64,000 bases of DNA, from positions 124,001 through 188,000 of the forward strand of contig NZ_JACHYJ010000005.1 in the NCBI RefSeq assembly GCF_014192745.1. Reading direction: 5' to 3'. Origin of the DNA: Luteimonas sp. RC10. GTDB taxonomy: Bacteria > Pseudomonadota > Gammaproteobacteria > Xanthomonadales > Xanthomonadaceae. A model generated the notes under the pieces. That model ran no database searches. It saw only the letters and a program-made list of their open reading frames with translations, and was not told the DNA's origin. This document shows, one piece after another, positions 38,352 through 48,385 of the stretch (its first letter is position 1; the number at the start of each line of letters is the position of its first letter). The translations under genes and the position numbers were made by a program.

Positions 38352-41075
38352 ATGGAAGCATTGCTCTTTCTGGGGGTCGCGCTGCTGGTCGCGGTGCCGA
38401 TCATGTCGATCGTCGCGGTGGTGACGGTCTTCGACCTGCGTCGCCGGGTGACCGGGCTCGAGTCCCAGCTCGAAGCGCTGCAGGCGCGCGCGAGCGCAAC
38501 GCCGGACGCGGCGGTCGATGCCGCTGCACTGGCGGTGGACGGGCAGGACGGCGCGTTCGACGATGCCTCCGGCCCATGGGCCGATGACGGCCCGATCACT
38601 GACCGCGGCGAGGCGTCGTCATTGGCCGACCCCTGGCCCGCACCGCCCACCTCGATGCCACCGCCGTTGCCGCCGGCGCCGCCGCGTGCAGCCTGGCGCG
38701 ATGCCGACCCCGCGCCTGTGGCGTCCGAGACGACGCCTGAGTATGCGCCGCGCCCGGCCGGGCCCGATCCGCTGGCGCGCGCGGCGCGCTGGGTGCGCGG
38801 CTGGTTCACCACCGGCAACGTGCCGGTGAAGATCGGCATGCTGGTGCTGTTTGCCGGCGTCGCCGCGCTGCTCAAGTACGCCAGCGACCAGGGCTGGGTG
38901 TCGGTGCCGGTGGAACTGCGGCTGGCTGCGGTCGCGGCCGCGGCGATCGGCGGTCTGGGTTTCGGCTGGCGCCGCCGCGACAGCCATCGCACCTTCGCGC
39001 TGAGCCTGCAGGGCGGCATGATCGGCATCCTGCTGCTCGTCGTGTTCGCCGCCTACCGGCTGTTCGGCATGCTGCCCGGTGGCGCTGCATTCGCCGCCAG
39101 CGTGGCGTTGGTCGCTGGTGCCGGCGTGCTGGCGGTATTGCAGAACGCGCGCGCGCTGGCGGTGTTCGCGGTGCTGGCCGGGTTTCTCGCACCGATCTGG
39201 CTGTCGAGCGGCGGTGGCAGCCATGTCGCGCTGTTCGCGTATTACGCGGTGCTCAATGCCGCGATCCTGGGAATCGCCTGGTTCCGGGCATGGCGGGTGC
39301 TCAACCTGCTGGGCTTCGCCTTCACCTTCGGCATCGGCACGCTCTGGGGCGTGCTGCGCTACAGCCCCGGCGATTTCGCCACGACCCAACCGTTCCTGGC
39401 GCTGTTCTTCGCCTTCTACCTGGCGATCCCGCCGCTCTACGCGCGGCGCCGGCCGCCGTCGCGGCGCGATGTCGTCGACGGCTGCCTGGTGTTCGGCACT
39501 CCGCTGGTTGCGTTCTCGCTGCAGGCTGGCCTGCTGCAGGGGCGCACGTTTGCGCTCGCGCTGTGCGCGCTGGGCGTGGGCGCGGTCTATGCCGCGCTGG
39601 CCTGGGCGCTGCTGCGGCGTCGCCGCGAAGCGGTACTCGGCCAGGCCTATGCGCTGCTCGCGGTCGGTTTCGCCACGCTGGCCGTGCCGCTGGCGCTGTC
39701 GGCCCGTGCGACCGCCTGCGTGTTCGCGCTCGAAGGCGCCGGGCTGGTCTGGCTGGGCCTGCGCCAGCGCCGCATGCTGCCGCAACTGTCCGGCGTGGGC
39801 CTGCAGTTGGCTGCGGCGGTGGCCTATGCGCTCGGGGCCACGGCCTGGCCGCGGCCGGTCGATCCGGTGTTCGCCAATGGCGGTTTCGTCGGCGCGCTGC
39901 TGATCGCGCTGTCGGGCCTGGCGATCGCGGCCGCCTATCGGCAGGCCGGGCGCGTGCCCATCGCTCGCATCGCCTATGTCTGGGCGTTGGCCTGGTGGCT
40001 GGGCGCCTGGATCCAGGAACTGACCCGCGCCGTGCCGTCGGCCTCGCTGCCCGACGCGCTGTTGGTGCTGGCGGTGGTCACCGGCTGGCTCGCCGCCGAG
40101 GTGCATCACCGCCGGCCCGACCCGGCACTGGGCGCGACGCTGTTCGCCGCGTTGCTGGTCGCCGCGCCGTTGGCGTTCTGGCAGATGCAGGCGCATGTGC
40201 AGCCGTTCGCCGGGTACGGCGCACCGGCCTGGGCGGCGTTCGCCGCGCTTGGCTTCCGCGGCCTGGTGTGCCTGCGCGCGGGAGAGGATCGCCTGGCGTG
40301 GGCGGCGCAACTGCTGTGGTGGCTGCTGTGGCCGCTGGTGCTGTCGCTGCTGCTGGGGTATGTCGCCCGCGTGGCCGGGCTGGCTGGCGGCTGGTTCGCA
40401 GTCGCCATCGCCTTGCCGTGGCTGCTCGTCTCGGCGCTGTCGTTGTGGCGCTGGCCGTGGCTGGCGCAGCCGCTGGGCGAGCGCTTCGATCCGATCCGCA
40501 CGGCGTTGCGCGGCGCGCTGCTGGGCGTGCTCGCGTTGTGGTGGCTGGTCGCGCTGGGCAACCCCGGCGACAGTTCACCGCTGCCGTGGATCGTGCTGCT
40601 CAACCCGCTCGATCTCGCGCAACTCGGTGTGGTGCTGCTGCTCGCGCGCTGGCTGTGGTCGCCGGACGGCACCGCGCCGCAGGGTGTGCCGCGTGTTCCG
40701 CTGCTGTCGTTGCTGGCCTTCGTGCTGGTCACCGCGATCACGCTGCGCGCCGCGCATCACTGGGGCGGTGCGCCGTGGACTGCGCGTCTGGCCGGCAGCA
40801 GCCTGGCCCAGACCAGCCTCACGGTGGTCTGGAGCATCCTCGGCGTGCTCGGCTGGATCATCGGCTCGCGCCGCGGCCAGCGCGCGCTGTGGCTCGCTGG
40901 CGCGGTGCTGATGGCGGTGGTGCTGGCCAAGCTGGTGCTGGTCGATCGCGGCCACCTCGGCAATCTGTGGGGCATCGGCTCGTTCATCGCCTACGGCCTG
41001 CTGTGCACGGTCGTGGGCTTTTTCGCGCCGGCACCGCCGCGCGCCATCGTTCCCCGCGAGGAGGCGCCCGCATGA
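38352..41075 (+). CDS. DUF2339 multi-spanning membrane protein
   Basis: The 907-residue product starts with one membrane helix, then a Pro/Ala-rich variable segment (residues about 45-140), then some two dozen hydrophobic helices to the end. The conserved start of the membrane block, WFTTGNVPVKIGMLVLFAGVAALLKYA, and GAGVLAVLQNARALAVFAVLAGFLAP identify the DUF2339 family, whose function is unknown. The start ATG 38352 follows GGATAGG. The next gene overlaps by four bases and encodes a DUF3999 protein, a partner often seen with DUF2339 proteins, so the two may act together in the inner membrane. Confidence 0.88.
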   Translation: MEALLFLGVALLVAVPIMSIVAVVTVFDLRRRVTGLESQLEALQARASATPDAAVDAAALAVDGQDGAFDDASGPWADDGPITDRGEASSLADPWPAPPTSMPPPLPPAPPRAAWRDADPAPVASETTPEYAPRPAGPDPLARAARWVRGWFTTGNVPVKIGMLVLFAGVAALLKYASDQGWVSVPVELRLAAVAAAAIGGLGFGWRRRDSHRTFALSLQGGMIGILLLVVFAAYRLFGMLPGGAAFAASVALVAGAGVLAVLQNARALAVFAVLAGFLAPIWLSSGGGSHVALFAYYAVLNAAILGIAWFRAWRVLNLLGFAFTFGIGTLWGVLRYSPGDFATTQPFLALFFAFYLAIPPLYARRRPPSRRDVVDGCLVFGTPLVAFSLQAGLLQGRTFALALCALGVGAVYAALAWALLRRRREAVLGQAYALLAVGFATLAVPLALSARATACVFALEGAGLVWLGLRQRRMLPQLSGVGLQLAAAVAYALGATAWPRPVDPVFANGGFVGALLIALSGLAIAAAYRQAGRVPIARIAYVWALAWWLGAWIQELTRAVPSASLPDALLVLAVVTGWLAAEVHHRRPDPALGATLFAALLVAAPLAFWQMQAHVQPFAGYGAPAWAAFAALGFRGLVCLRAGEDRLAWAAQLLWWLLWPLVLSLLLGYVARVAGLAGGWFAVAIALPWLLVSALSLWRWPWLAQPLGERFDPIRTALRGALLGVLALWWLVALGNPGDSSPLPWIVLLNPLDLAQLGVVLLLARWLWSPDGTAPQGVPRVPLLSLLAFVLVTAITLRAAHHWGGAPWTARLAGSSLAQTSLTVVWSILGVLGWIIGSRRGQRALWLAGAVLMAVVLAKLVLVDRGHLGNLWGIGSFIAYGLLCTVVGFFAPAPPRAIVPREEAPA

Positions 41076-42424
41076 TCCGATTCCGTCCTGCCATCGCCGT
41101 CTGTCTGCTTGGCGCATCCGCGGTCGCCGCGGCGGACGCGGACTTCGCCGCGCAGTGGCCACTGACGCTCGAGGATCCGTCGGCGAGTGCCTACCGCATC
41201 ACGCTCACGCCCGAGATCTACGCCCAGGTCTGGTCGCCATCGTTGCGCGACGTGGTCGTGGTCGATGGCGACGGCCGTCCGGTGCCGGCGGCCTTCGTCG
41301 ACGCCGCAATGGCGCCGGCGACGCCGACACCGCGCGAACTGCCGTGGTTTCCGCTGCCCGCCGACACCGGCCGCCGCGATGGCGACATCGCCGCGATCAG
41401 CGAGATCGCCGCCGACGGCAGCCTGCGGCGCGTGCAGATGCGCACGTCAGGCGGCGAGGCTGCCGGCGCGTTCCTGGTCGATGCCAGCGCGGTCGAGGGG
41501 CCGGTGGCCGCGCTCGGGCTGCGCTGGGACGACACGCAGCCGCCGTTCGAGCAGGCCTACCGCATCGAGGCGTCCGACGATCTGCGCCAGTGGCACAGCG
41601 TGCATGACGAAGCCCGTGTGCTCGACCTGCGCCGCGACGCGCAGCGCTTGGTCGAACGGCGCATCGCGCTGCCCACGCCGGTGCATGCGCGCTATCTGCG
41701 ATTGACGCCGCTGCATGCAGCCGCGGCGCCGCTGCGGTTGCAGGCGATCGAGGCCGAGCTGGCGCCGATGCAGGCGCCGGTGGCCTGGCACTGGCAGGTG
41801 CCGGCGCCGCAGCCCGCCGACGACCGCGGCGCGATCGTCTATCGCAGCGACGGCCGCTTCCCGGTGGAGCGCATCGAGATTGCGCTCGCCGGCAACGGCA
41901 CCGGGCGCTGGACGCTCGAGCGGCGCGATGCCGACGATGCGCCCTGGCATACCGTCGCGCGCGATCACGTGGTGTTCCAGGCCGGCAGCAGCGCGGACTT
42001 GCGGCGTTCGCCGCCGCTGGCGCTGACGGCGCCGGTCCGCGATCGCCAGTGGCGGCTCACGCCGACCACCGCGGCGCCTGGCGCGCCGCCGGCGCTGCGT
42101 CTGGGCTATCGACCCGAGACGCTGGTGTTCGTCGCCGAGGGCCGTCCGCCCTATGCGCTGCAGGCCGGCAGCGCCCGCGCGGCGCGCATCGATGCGCCGG
42201 TCGCGCCGCTGCTCGATGCGCTGCGTGCTCAACACGGTCTTGGCTGGCATCCGGCGGACGCCGTGCCCGGTCCAATGGTGCCCCTGGCCGGCGAAGCGGC
42301 GCTGCAGCCGGCGGCACCGGCGCGCGACTGGAAGACCTGGACGCTGTGGGGCGTGCTGCTGCTCGGCGTGCTCGTGGTCGGCGGCTTCGCGCTGAGCCTG
42401 TTGCGTGGGCGCAAGGCCGCCTGA
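41072..42424 (+). CDS. DUF3999 family membrane-anchored protein
   Basis: The 450-residue product has a signal peptide ending in AVAAADADF, a long beta-rich periplasmic part with several sandwich-like regions (for example YRIEASDDLRQWHSVHDEARV, and ARYLRLTP reminiscent of discoidin-like modules), and a C-terminal membrane helix WTLWGVLLLGVLVVGGFALSLL followed by basic residues. This matches the DUF3999 family. Translation is coupled to the DUF2339 gene through an ATGA overlap. The two proteins may form one envelope complex; no activity is known to me. Confidence 0.85.
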   Translation: MIRFRPAIAVCLLGASAVAAADADFAAQWPLTLEDPSASAYRITLTPEIYAQVWSPSLRDVVVVDGDGRPVPAAFVDAAMAPATPTPRELPWFPLPADTGRRDGDIAAISEIAADGSLRRVQMRTSGGEAAGAFLVDASAVEGPVAALGLRWDDTQPPFEQAYRIEASDDLRQWHSVHDEARVLDLRRDAQRLVERRIALPTPVHARYLRLTPLHAAAAPLRLQAIEAELAPMQAPVAWHWQVPAPQPADDRGAIVYRSDGRFPVERIEIALAGNGTGRWTLERRDADDAPWHTVARDHVVFQAGSSADLRRSPPLALTAPVRDRQWRLTPTTAAPGAPPALRLGYRPETLVFVAEGRPPYALQAGSARAARIDAPVAPLLDALRAQHGLGWHPADAVPGPMVPLAGEAALQPAAPARDWKTWTLWGVLLLGVLVVGGFALSLLRGRKAA

Positions 42425-42459
42425 GTCCTGGGCGACGTTTGCCTGGCCACGACGGCTGC

Positions 42460-42493
42460 GCCGACAATGCCCGGTGCGCACGGCATTGTCGGC
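42460..42493 (+). promoter_or_regulatory. Perfect inverted repeat upstream of pgk
   Basis: GCCGACAATGCC (42460-42471) and GGCATTGTCGGC (42482-42493) are exact 12-base arms with a ten-base loop, 97 bases before the pgk start. No T-run follows. GACAAT in the left arm could also serve as a -10. It may be a weak terminator of the DUF3999 transcript or an operator for pgk. Confidence 0.45.
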
Positions 42494-42589
42494 CATGGAT
42501 GGCCGGGCAGGTGCATCCGAAGCCGTCATGCGGCGCCATGGACGGCATGGCGCGACCCATTTCCCTCTTCTCAAGCGAGTCCAGTCCCA

Positions 42590-43765
42590 ATGACCATCGT
42601 TCGCATGACCGACCTCGACCTTTCCGGCAAGCGTGTGCTGATCCGACAGGACCTCAACGTCCCCGTCGATGGCGGCAAGGTCACGTCCGATCAGCGCATC
42701 CTCGCCTCGCTGCCCACGCTGCGTCAGGCCCTGGCACAGAACGCGGCGGTGATGGTGACCTCGCATCTGGGCCGGCCGAAGGAGGGCAGCTGGAGCGAGG
42801 CCGATTCGTTGGCGCCGGTCGCCCGCCGCCTGTCCGAGCTGCTGGGCATCGAGGTGCCGCTGGTGCGCGACTGGGTCGACGGCGTCGAGGTCGCGCCCGG
42901 GCAACTGGTGCTGCTGGAGAACTGCCGCATGAACGTCGGCGAGAAGGCCGACGATGAGGCGCTGGCGCGCAAGTACGCGGCGCTCGCCGATGTCTTCGTC
43001 ATGGACGCGTTCGGCACCGCGCATCGCGCCCAGGCCTCGACCCACGGCGTGATCCGCTTCGCACCGCAGGCCGCCGGCGGCCCCCTGCTGATGGCCGAAC
43101 TCGACGCGCTGGCCAAGGCGCTCGACGCGCCGGCGCGCCCGCTGCTGGCGATCGTGGCCGGCAGCAAGGTCTCGACCAAGCTCGAATTGCTGTCGTCGCT
43201 GGTGGGCAAGGTCGACCAGCTGATCGTCGGTGGCGGCATCGCCAACACCTTCATCGCCGCGCTCGGGCACGGCGTGGGCAAGTCGCTGGTCGAGACCGAT
43301 CTGATCGAGACCGCGAAGCAGATCATGGCCGACGCCAAGGCGCGCGGCGCCGAGATTCCGGTGCCGACCGATGTCGTGGTGGCGCCCGCCTTCGCGGCCG
43401 ACGCGCCGGCGACGGTCAAGGCCGTGGACGCAGTGGAGGCCGACGACATGATCCTCGACATCGGCCCGGACACTGCGAAGCGCTATGCGGCGATGATCGC
43501 CGACGCCGGCACCGTGGTCTGGAACGGTCCGGTCGGGGTGTTCGAGTTCGACGCGTTCGGCCACGGCACCGAAGCGCTGGCGCGCGCGATCGCCTCGTCG
43601 AAGGCGTTTTCGATCGCCGGTGGCGGCGACACGCTGGCAGCGGTCGACAAGTACGGCATCGCCGACGACGTGTCCTATATCTCGACCGGTGGCGGTGCGT
43701 TTCTGGAGTTCCTCGAAGGCAAGACGCTGCCGGCGGTCGCGGCGCTGGAGGCGCGCGGGGCGTGA
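42590..43765 (+). CDS. pgk: Phosphoglycerate kinase
   Basis: The 391-residue enzyme transfers phosphate from 1,3-bisphosphoglycerate to ADP. Signature stretches are [43 protein letters not shown] and, at the end, [13 protein letters not shown] with [19 protein letters not shown]. The start ATG 42590 gives the normal N-terminus, though no strong Shine-Dalgarno sequence is present; ATG 42605 is an alternative. The following phosphatase gene overlaps its stop codon. Confidence 0.98.
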   Translation: MTIVRMTDLDLSGKRVLIRQDLNVPVDGGKVTSDQRILASLPTLRQALAQNAAVMVTSHLGRPKEGSWSEADSLAPVARRLSELLGIEVPLVRDWVDGVEVAPGQLVLLENCRMNVGEKADDEALARKYAALADVFVMDAFGTAHRAQASTHGVIRFAPQAAGGPLLMAELDALAKALDAPARPLLAIVAGSKVSTKLELLSSLVGKVDQLIVGGGIANTFIAALGHGVGKSLVETDLIETAKQIMADAKARGAEIPVPTDVVVAPAFAADAPATVKAVDAVEADDMILDIGPDTAKRYAAMIADAGTVVWNGPVGVFEFDAFGHGTEALARAIASSKAFSIAGGGDTLAAVDKYGIADDVSYISTGGGAFLEFLEGKTLPAVAALEARGA

Positions 43766-44406
43766 GTGGCAATGCGCTGTTCTTCGATCTCGATGGCACC
43801 TTGATCGATTCGGAACCCGGCATCCTGGGCGGCATCGCCCATGCGCTGCACACCTTGGGCCATGCGCCGCTGCCGCGCGAGACGCTGCTGCCGTGGATCG
43901 GCCCGCCGCTGCGCGACAGCTTCGATGCGCTGTTCGCAGGAGATGCCGACCGGGTCGACCGCGCGATCTCGATCTATCGCGAACGCTACGACGCGATCGG
44001 CTGGCGCGAGCACACCGTCTATCCCGGCGTGGCAGCCGCGATCGAGACCCTGCGGGCGGGCGGCCGCACGCTGGCGGTGGTGACCTCGAAGAACGAGCGC
44101 TTCGCGCGCCGGATCGTCGAGGCGCTGCCGTTCGGCGATGCGTTCACGACGATCGTGGGCGCCAGCGACGACGGCGTGCGCCGCTACAAGCGCGAACTGA
44201 TCGCCGAAGCGCTGTCGCGGCTGGCGCTGCCGGCCACGCGCTGCACGATGATCGGTGACCGGCGGATGGACATGGAGGGCGCGCGCCAGCATGGCATGCG
44301 CGCGATCGGCGTGCTGTGGGGCTTCGGCTCGGCCGATGAACTGCGCCAGGCCGGTGCCGACCGCGTGGTCGACTCGCCGGCCGCGCTGGTCGCGGCGGTG
44401 AGCTGA
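43762..44406 (+). CDS. HAD-family phosphatase, phosphoglycolate phosphatase-like
   Basis: The 214-residue protein has the HAD catalytic motif [14 protein letters not shown] (nucleophile and acid/base aspartates), motif II in VVTSKNERF, and motif III/IV in [12 protein letters not shown], with a helical cap between. This fits subclass I phosphatases related to phosphoglycolate phosphatase (Gph) or PpaX; the substrate is uncertain. It starts with GTG overlapping the pgk stop (GTGA), so translation is coupled to pgk, suggesting removal of a side product of lower glycolysis. Confidence 0.85.
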   Translation: MSGNALFFDLDGTLIDSEPGILGGIAHALHTLGHAPLPRETLLPWIGPPLRDSFDALFAGDADRVDRAISIYRERYDAIGWREHTVYPGVAAAIETLRAGGRTLAVVTSKNERFARRIVEALPFGDAFTTIVGASDDGVRRYKRELIAEALSRLALPATRCTMIGDRRMDMEGARQHGMRAIGVLWGFGSADELRQAGADRVVDSPAALVAAVS

Positions 44407-44535
44407 CCGTCAGCGGTCGCCATGCCGTTGCAAGCGTTTCCAAGTAAGCTCGCAGGCGGCATGCCGTTCCGGGATGCCTCGGTTGCGTTGCCCGCCAGCG
44501 CGCGCCTGACCATCGGTGGACACTAAGATCGCGGA

Positions 44536-46026
44536 ATGACTGCCAACGAATTGCCTCCCGTCCCGGCGCATCGGCGCCGCACACGCATCCTCGCCACGCT
44601 CGGCCCTGCCACCGACGCGCCCGGTGTGCTCGACGCGCTGATCGCCGCTGGCGTCAACGCCGTCCGCCTCAACTTCTCGCATGGCGACCCGGCTTCGCAG
44701 AAGGTGCGCGCCGAGGCCGTCCGCGCCGCGGCCGATCGCGCCGGCGTCGAGATCGGCATCCTGGCCGACCTGCCAGGCCCCAAGATTCGCATCGAGAAGT
44801 TCGTCGACGGCAAGGTGACGCTGCGCGCGGGCGCGCGTTTCGACCTGGTCGCCGATCCCGACGCACCCCTGGGCACGGTCGACGAGGTCGGCGTCAGCTA
44901 TCTGGGGCTGCCCGGCGATGTGGCGGCAGGCGACGTGCTGCTGCTCGACGACGGTCTGATGCAGTTGCAGGTGACCGCCGTCGAGGGCGTGCGCATCGTC
45001 ACCACCGTACTCAACGATGGCGTGCTGTCCAACCGCAAGGGGCTCAACAAGCAGGGCGGCGGCCTGTCGCTGGGCGCGCTGACCGACCACGACCGCGCGC
45101 TGATCCAGGTCGCCGCCGAGATCGGCGTGGACTTCATCGCGGTCTCGTTCTGCCGCAATGCGGCCGACATGGAAGAGGCCCGTTCGATCGCGCGTGCGCA
45201 TGGCAGCGATGCCGCGCTGGTGTCGAAGATCGAGCGCACCGAGGCGATCGAGAACCTCACCGAGATCATCGACGCCAGCGACGTGGTCATGGTCGCGCGT
45301 GGCGACCTGGGCGTGGAAATCGGCGATGCCGAGCTGCCAGGCCTGCAGAAGAAGATCATTCGCGAGTCGTTGGCGCGCAACAAGGTGGTGATCACCGCCA
45401 CCCAGATGCTGCAGTCGATGGTCGAAAGCCCGATGCCGACGCGTGCCGAGGTGCTCGACGTCGCCAACTCGGTCATCGACGGCACCGATGCGGTGATGCT
45501 CTCGGCCGAGACCGCCGCCGGTGCGTACCCGGTGCGCGCGGTCGAAGCGATGGCGCGCGTGTGCGTCGGCGCCGAACGCCAGTTCGCGCACGACACCGAT
45601 TTCGAGAAGGCGCAGCGCAACCTCGAACGCGCCGACCACGCGATCGCGATGGCGGCGATGTTCCTGTCCGAGCACGTCGGCGTCGGCGCGATCGTCGCGA
45701 TGACCGAGTCGGGCGGCACTGCGCGCTACCTCTCGCGCTTCCGCGGAGGCGCTTCGATCTACGCGTTCTCCCGCCACGACGGCGCACGCCGGCGCATGTC
45801 GCTGATGCGCGATGTGTTCCCGTTCAATTACGACAGCCGCGGCCAGACCCCGCGCGAAGCGGCGCGCGGCAGCATCCGCCTGCTGGTCGACGCCGGTCTG
45901 CTGGGTCCGGGCGAGCGCGTGGTGTTCACCAGCGGCGAGCACATGGAAACGCATGGCGCGACCAATACGCTGCGCCTGTTGCAGGTCGGCGCCGACGGCC
46001 GGGCCGAGGGGCTGGGCGAGCTGTAA
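44536..46026 (+). CDS. pyk: Pyruvate kinase
   Basis: The 496-residue enzyme makes pyruvate and ATP from phosphoenolpyruvate. It shows RRTRILATLGPAT, VRLNFSHGDPASQ with the substrate-binding region, ADLPGPKIRIEKF, VSKIERTEAIENL carrying the catalytic lysine, MVARGDLGVEIG and the ATQMLQSMVESPMPTRAEV motif. The C-terminal domain has MTESGGTARYLSRFR. The start ATG 44536 gives a short N-terminal lead of about 14 residues. It is preceded by a 129-base gap and followed by one of 189 bases containing the fba promoter. Confidence 0.97.
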   Translation: MTANELPPVPAHRRRTRILATLGPATDAPGVLDALIAAGVNAVRLNFSHGDPASQKVRAEAVRAAADRAGVEIGILADLPGPKIRIEKFVDGKVTLRAGARFDLVADPDAPLGTVDEVGVSYLGLPGDVAAGDVLLLDDGLMQLQVTAVEGVRIVTTVLNDGVLSNRKGLNKQGGGLSLGALTDHDRALIQVAAEIGVDFIAVSFCRNAADMEEARSIARAHGSDAALVSKIERTEAIENLTEIIDASDVVMVARGDLGVEIGDAELPGLQKKIIRESLARNKVVITATQMLQSMVESPMPTRAEVLDVANSVIDGTDAVMLSAETAAGAYPVRAVEAMARVCVGAERQFAHDTDFEKAQRNLERADHAIAMAAMFLSEHVGVGAIVAMTESGGTARYLSRFRGGASIYAFSRHDGARRRMSLMRDVFPFNYDSRGQTPREAARGSIRLLVDAGLLGPGERVVFTSGEHMETHGATNTLRLLQVGADGRAEGLGEL

Positions 46027-46174
46027 CCGGCCCGCGCGCGGGACCGGCCCGTCACCGGCCGTCCCGCGCTGCCTGCGCGGATCACAGCGCGCTGTAAACG
46101 TTTTCCCCGACGTTGCGCGCGATTTCCGCGCGCGGCGGCACTGCGCCCCGGGCGCTCGCTCGAGGTCGGCGGGC

Positions 46175-46180
46175 TATAAT
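46175..46180 (+). promoter_or_regulatory. -10 element of the fba promoter
   Basis: A perfect TATAAT lies 36 bases before the fba start codon and is followed by GGGCGC. No good -35 hexamer is present at the right distance, so this is a partial sigma-70 promoter. The same AAT-GGGCGC arrangement occurs upstream of tkt (GACAAT, 20931-20936). Confidence 0.5.
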
Positions 46181-46215
46181 GGGCGCCTTTCCCCGCCGAT
46201 GGACGTCACCGCCAC

Positions 46216-47223
46216 ATGAGCATCGAACAGCTTGCAGACATCGCCCAGGCCATGGTCGCCCCGGGCAAGGGCATCATCGCGATCGACGAGTCCACCTCCA
46301 CCATCGCCAAGCGGTTCGAGGGTGTGGGCATTCCAAACAACGAGGAAAACCGTCGCGCCTACCGCGAACTGCTGCTGACCACGCCCAAGCTGTCGGACCA
46401 CATCAGCGGCGCGATCCTGTTCGACGAGACCATCCGTCAGTCGACCAAGGACGGCGTGCCGTTCGCCAAGTACATGAGCGATCACGGCATGATCCCGGGC
46501 ATCAAGGTCGACAAGGGCACGCACGCGCTCGCCGGCTTCCCGGGCGAGCTCGTCACCGAAGGCCTGGACGGCCTTCGCGCGCGTCTGGAGGAGTACTACA
46601 AGCTCGGCGCCCGCTTCGCCAAGTGGCGTGCGGTGATCAACATCGGTGAGGACATCCCGTCGGGCACCTGCATCGAGGCCAACGCCCACGCGCTCGCACG
46701 CTACGCCGCGCTGTGCCAGGAGCAGGGCCTGGTGCCGATGGTCGAGCCGGAAGTGCTGATGGACGGCAGCCATGACATCGAGACCTGCTACGAGGTCACC
46801 GAGGTCACGCTGCGCGCGCTGTTCGACGCGCTGTACAACCAGAACGTCATGCTCGAGGGCACGATTCTCAAGGCCTCGATGGTGCTGCCGGGCAAGGACA
46901 GCGGCGAGACCGCCGAGGTCGACGAGGTCGCCGAGGCCACGCTGATGTGCCTGAAGTCGGCGGTGCCGGCGATCCTGCCGGGCATCGTGTTCCTGTCGGG
47001 CGGGCAGAGCGACGAGCAGTCGACCGCGCACCTGGACGCGATGAACCGCCTTGGGCCGAACCCGTGGCCCCTGTCGTTCTCCTATGGCCGTGCGATGCAG
47101 CAGGCCGCGCTCAAGCTGTGGTCGCAGGATCTGGCCAACAACGTCGCCAAGGCCCAGGAGACGGTGTTCGCCCGCGCCCGCGACAACGGCCTGGCCGCAC
47201 AGGGCAAGTGGAAGAAGGGCTGA
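46216..47223 (+). CDS. fba: Fructose-bisphosphate aldolase, class I
   Basis: The 335-residue protein is a Schiff-base (class I) aldolase, splitting fructose-1,6-bisphosphate. The signature GIIAIDESTSTIAKRFEGVGI and the catalytic lysine in GTILKASMVLPGK, followed by FLSGGQSDEQST, are those of the eukaryote-type class I family rather than the zinc class II enzyme of most Gammaproteobacteria. A class I enzyme here fits the Xanthomonas group. The start ATG 46216 is the only sensible one. A stem-loop follows the stop codon. Confidence 0.97.
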   Translation: MSIEQLADIAQAMVAPGKGIIAIDESTSTIAKRFEGVGIPNNEENRRAYRELLLTTPKLSDHISGAILFDETIRQSTKDGVPFAKYMSDHGMIPGIKVDKGTHALAGFPGELVTEGLDGLRARLEEYYKLGARFAKWRAVINIGEDIPSGTCIEANAHALARYAALCQEQGLVPMVEPEVLMDGSHDIETCYEVTEVTLRALFDALYNQNVMLEGTILKASMVLPGKDSGETAEVDEVAEATLMCLKSAVPAILPGIVFLSGGQSDEQSTAHLDAMNRLGPNPWPLSFSYGRAMQQAALKLWSQDLANNVAKAQETVFARARDNGLAAQGKWKKG

Positions 47224-47244
47224 GCCTGATCCCCGTTTGCCTCT

Positions 47245-47273
47245 CGAAACGCCGGCCCTGCGCCGGCGTTTCG
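47245..47273. terminator. Stem-loop between fba and the macrodomain gene
   Basis: CGAAACGCCGGC and GCCGGCGTTTCG form a 12-bp perfect stem around a five-base loop. No long T-run follows, but the stem is stable and lies between convergent genes, so it may act as a weak terminator in both directions. Confidence 0.55.
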
Positions 47274-47305
47274 TGTTATGGGCCAGGCAATGCCGCGATG
47301 GTGGC

Positions 47306-47824
47306 TCAGGCCGCAAGCGCCGCGGTGTAGCGCGCCAGCATCGTGGCGTCGTGGCAGCAGAACAGCACGTCCAATGGGCCCTCGGCCAGACACTCACGCA
47401 CCTGGGCGACGGCGATTGCGACCGCGGCATCGGGCGGATAGCCGTAGACGCCGCAACTGATCGCCGGGAACGCGATCGACGCCAGTCCGTGTGCCTGCGC
47501 CAGCGCAAGCGCGTTGCGGTAACAGGCGGCGAGCAGTGCGGGCTCGCCGTGCTGGCCGTCCTGCCAGATGGGGCCGACGGTGTGGATCACATGGCGTGCC
47601 GGTAACCCGAAGCCGGGCGTGATCCGGGCCTCACCGGTCGGGCAGCGCACGCCCGGCCGCGATTCGGGCAGGGCGCGGCAGGCGCGCAGCAGGTCGGGCC
47701 CGGCTGCCCGGTGGATCGCGCCGTCGACGCCGCCGCCGCCGAGCAAAGAGGGGTTGGCGGCATTGACGGTCGCGTCGACGTCGCAGCGGGTGATGTCGGC
47801 TTGCAGGGCGCGGAGACGGTCCAT
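47306..47824 (-). CDS. Macrodomain protein, O-acetyl-ADP-ribose deacetylase-like
   Basis: The 172-residue protein is a single macrodomain that binds ADP-ribose or its acetyl ester. The pattern [21 protein letters not shown] and the later [13 protein letters not shown] match the YmdB-type deacetylase loops. ATG 47824 starts the domain without an extra lead. It is convergent with fba and divergent from the L7/L12-like gene (89-base gap). Confidence 0.92.
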   Translation of the reverse strand: MDRLRALQADITRCDVDATVNAANPSLLGGGGVDGAIHRAAGPDLLRACRALPESRPGVRCPTGEARITPGFGLPARHVIHTVGPIWQDGQHGEPALLAACYRNALALAQAHGLASIAFPAISCGVYGYPPDAAVAIAVAQVRECLAEGPLDVLFCCHDATMLARYTAALAA

Positions 47825-47913
47825 CGGCGCAGCATATCGAGGGCGGCTGGATCGTGGCATCACGCCGTCTGCGCGATGCTGGCCGTCGGTCTTGTCCTGA
47901 GAGCGACTTTTCG

Positions 47914-48372
47914 ATGAGCGATCGCGCGCCCCTGCACGTCCCACCTCCCGTCCACGACCTGATGCGCCGCGGGCGCACGATCGAGGCGATCAAGGCCCTG
48001 CGCGATGCCAATCCCGGGCTGTCGCTGCGGGCCGCGAAGGACACGGTCGAGGCGCTCGATGGGCGCGACGACCCCTACCGCCCCTCATCCCAGGCGCGCC
48101 CCGTGGGTGAGGCGACCCTGCCCACCGAGGTCGCAGCGCGGATCGCGACGGGCAATACCGAGGACGCGGCGCGGCGCCTGCGCGAGCTCGACCCGGCGCT
48201 CGACGACGAGGCGGCGCGGCAGACGGTGTCCCGGCACGCCTCGCCGCTGCTGCGCGAGGCGCGCCAGGAGACCGTCGTCGTCGGCGACAGTGGCCGCTAT
48301 GGCTGGCTGCTGTGGGTCGCGCTGCTGCTGGTGCTCGGCGTCGGTCTGGCGCTGTGGATGGGGCGGGGCTAG
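47914..48372 (+). CDS. Membrane-anchored protein with ribosomal L7/L12 C-terminal-like domains
   Basis: The 152-residue product has two helical segments resembling the L7/L12 C-terminal motif: [21 protein letters not shown] (residues about 22-42) and a second, more divergent copy around [20 protein letters not shown] single membrane helix, [20 protein letters not shown], closes the protein. L7/L12 itself is a soluble ribosome-stalk protein, so a membrane-tethered relative is unusual. The function is not known to me. ATG 47914 is preceded by GAGCGA. It is convergent with cysK. Confidence 0.65.
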   Translation: MSDRAPLHVPPPVHDLMRRGRTIEAIKALRDANPGLSLRAAKDTVEALDGRDDPYRPSSQARPVGEATLPTEVAARIATGNTEDAARRLRELDPALDDEAARQTVSRHASPLLREARQETVVVGDSGRYGWLLWVALLLVLGVGLALWMGRG

Positions 48373-48385
48373 CGCCGGGTGGCGT

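Noticed and set aside
39290-42424. A single long plus-strand frame suggesting a 1044-residue fusion of the second half of the DUF2339 gene with DUF3999
   Set aside because: The part before 41072 is out of frame with the DUF2339 gene and codes for Arg/Gly-rich noise; the DUF3999 gene starts at the ATGA overlap with its own signal peptide.
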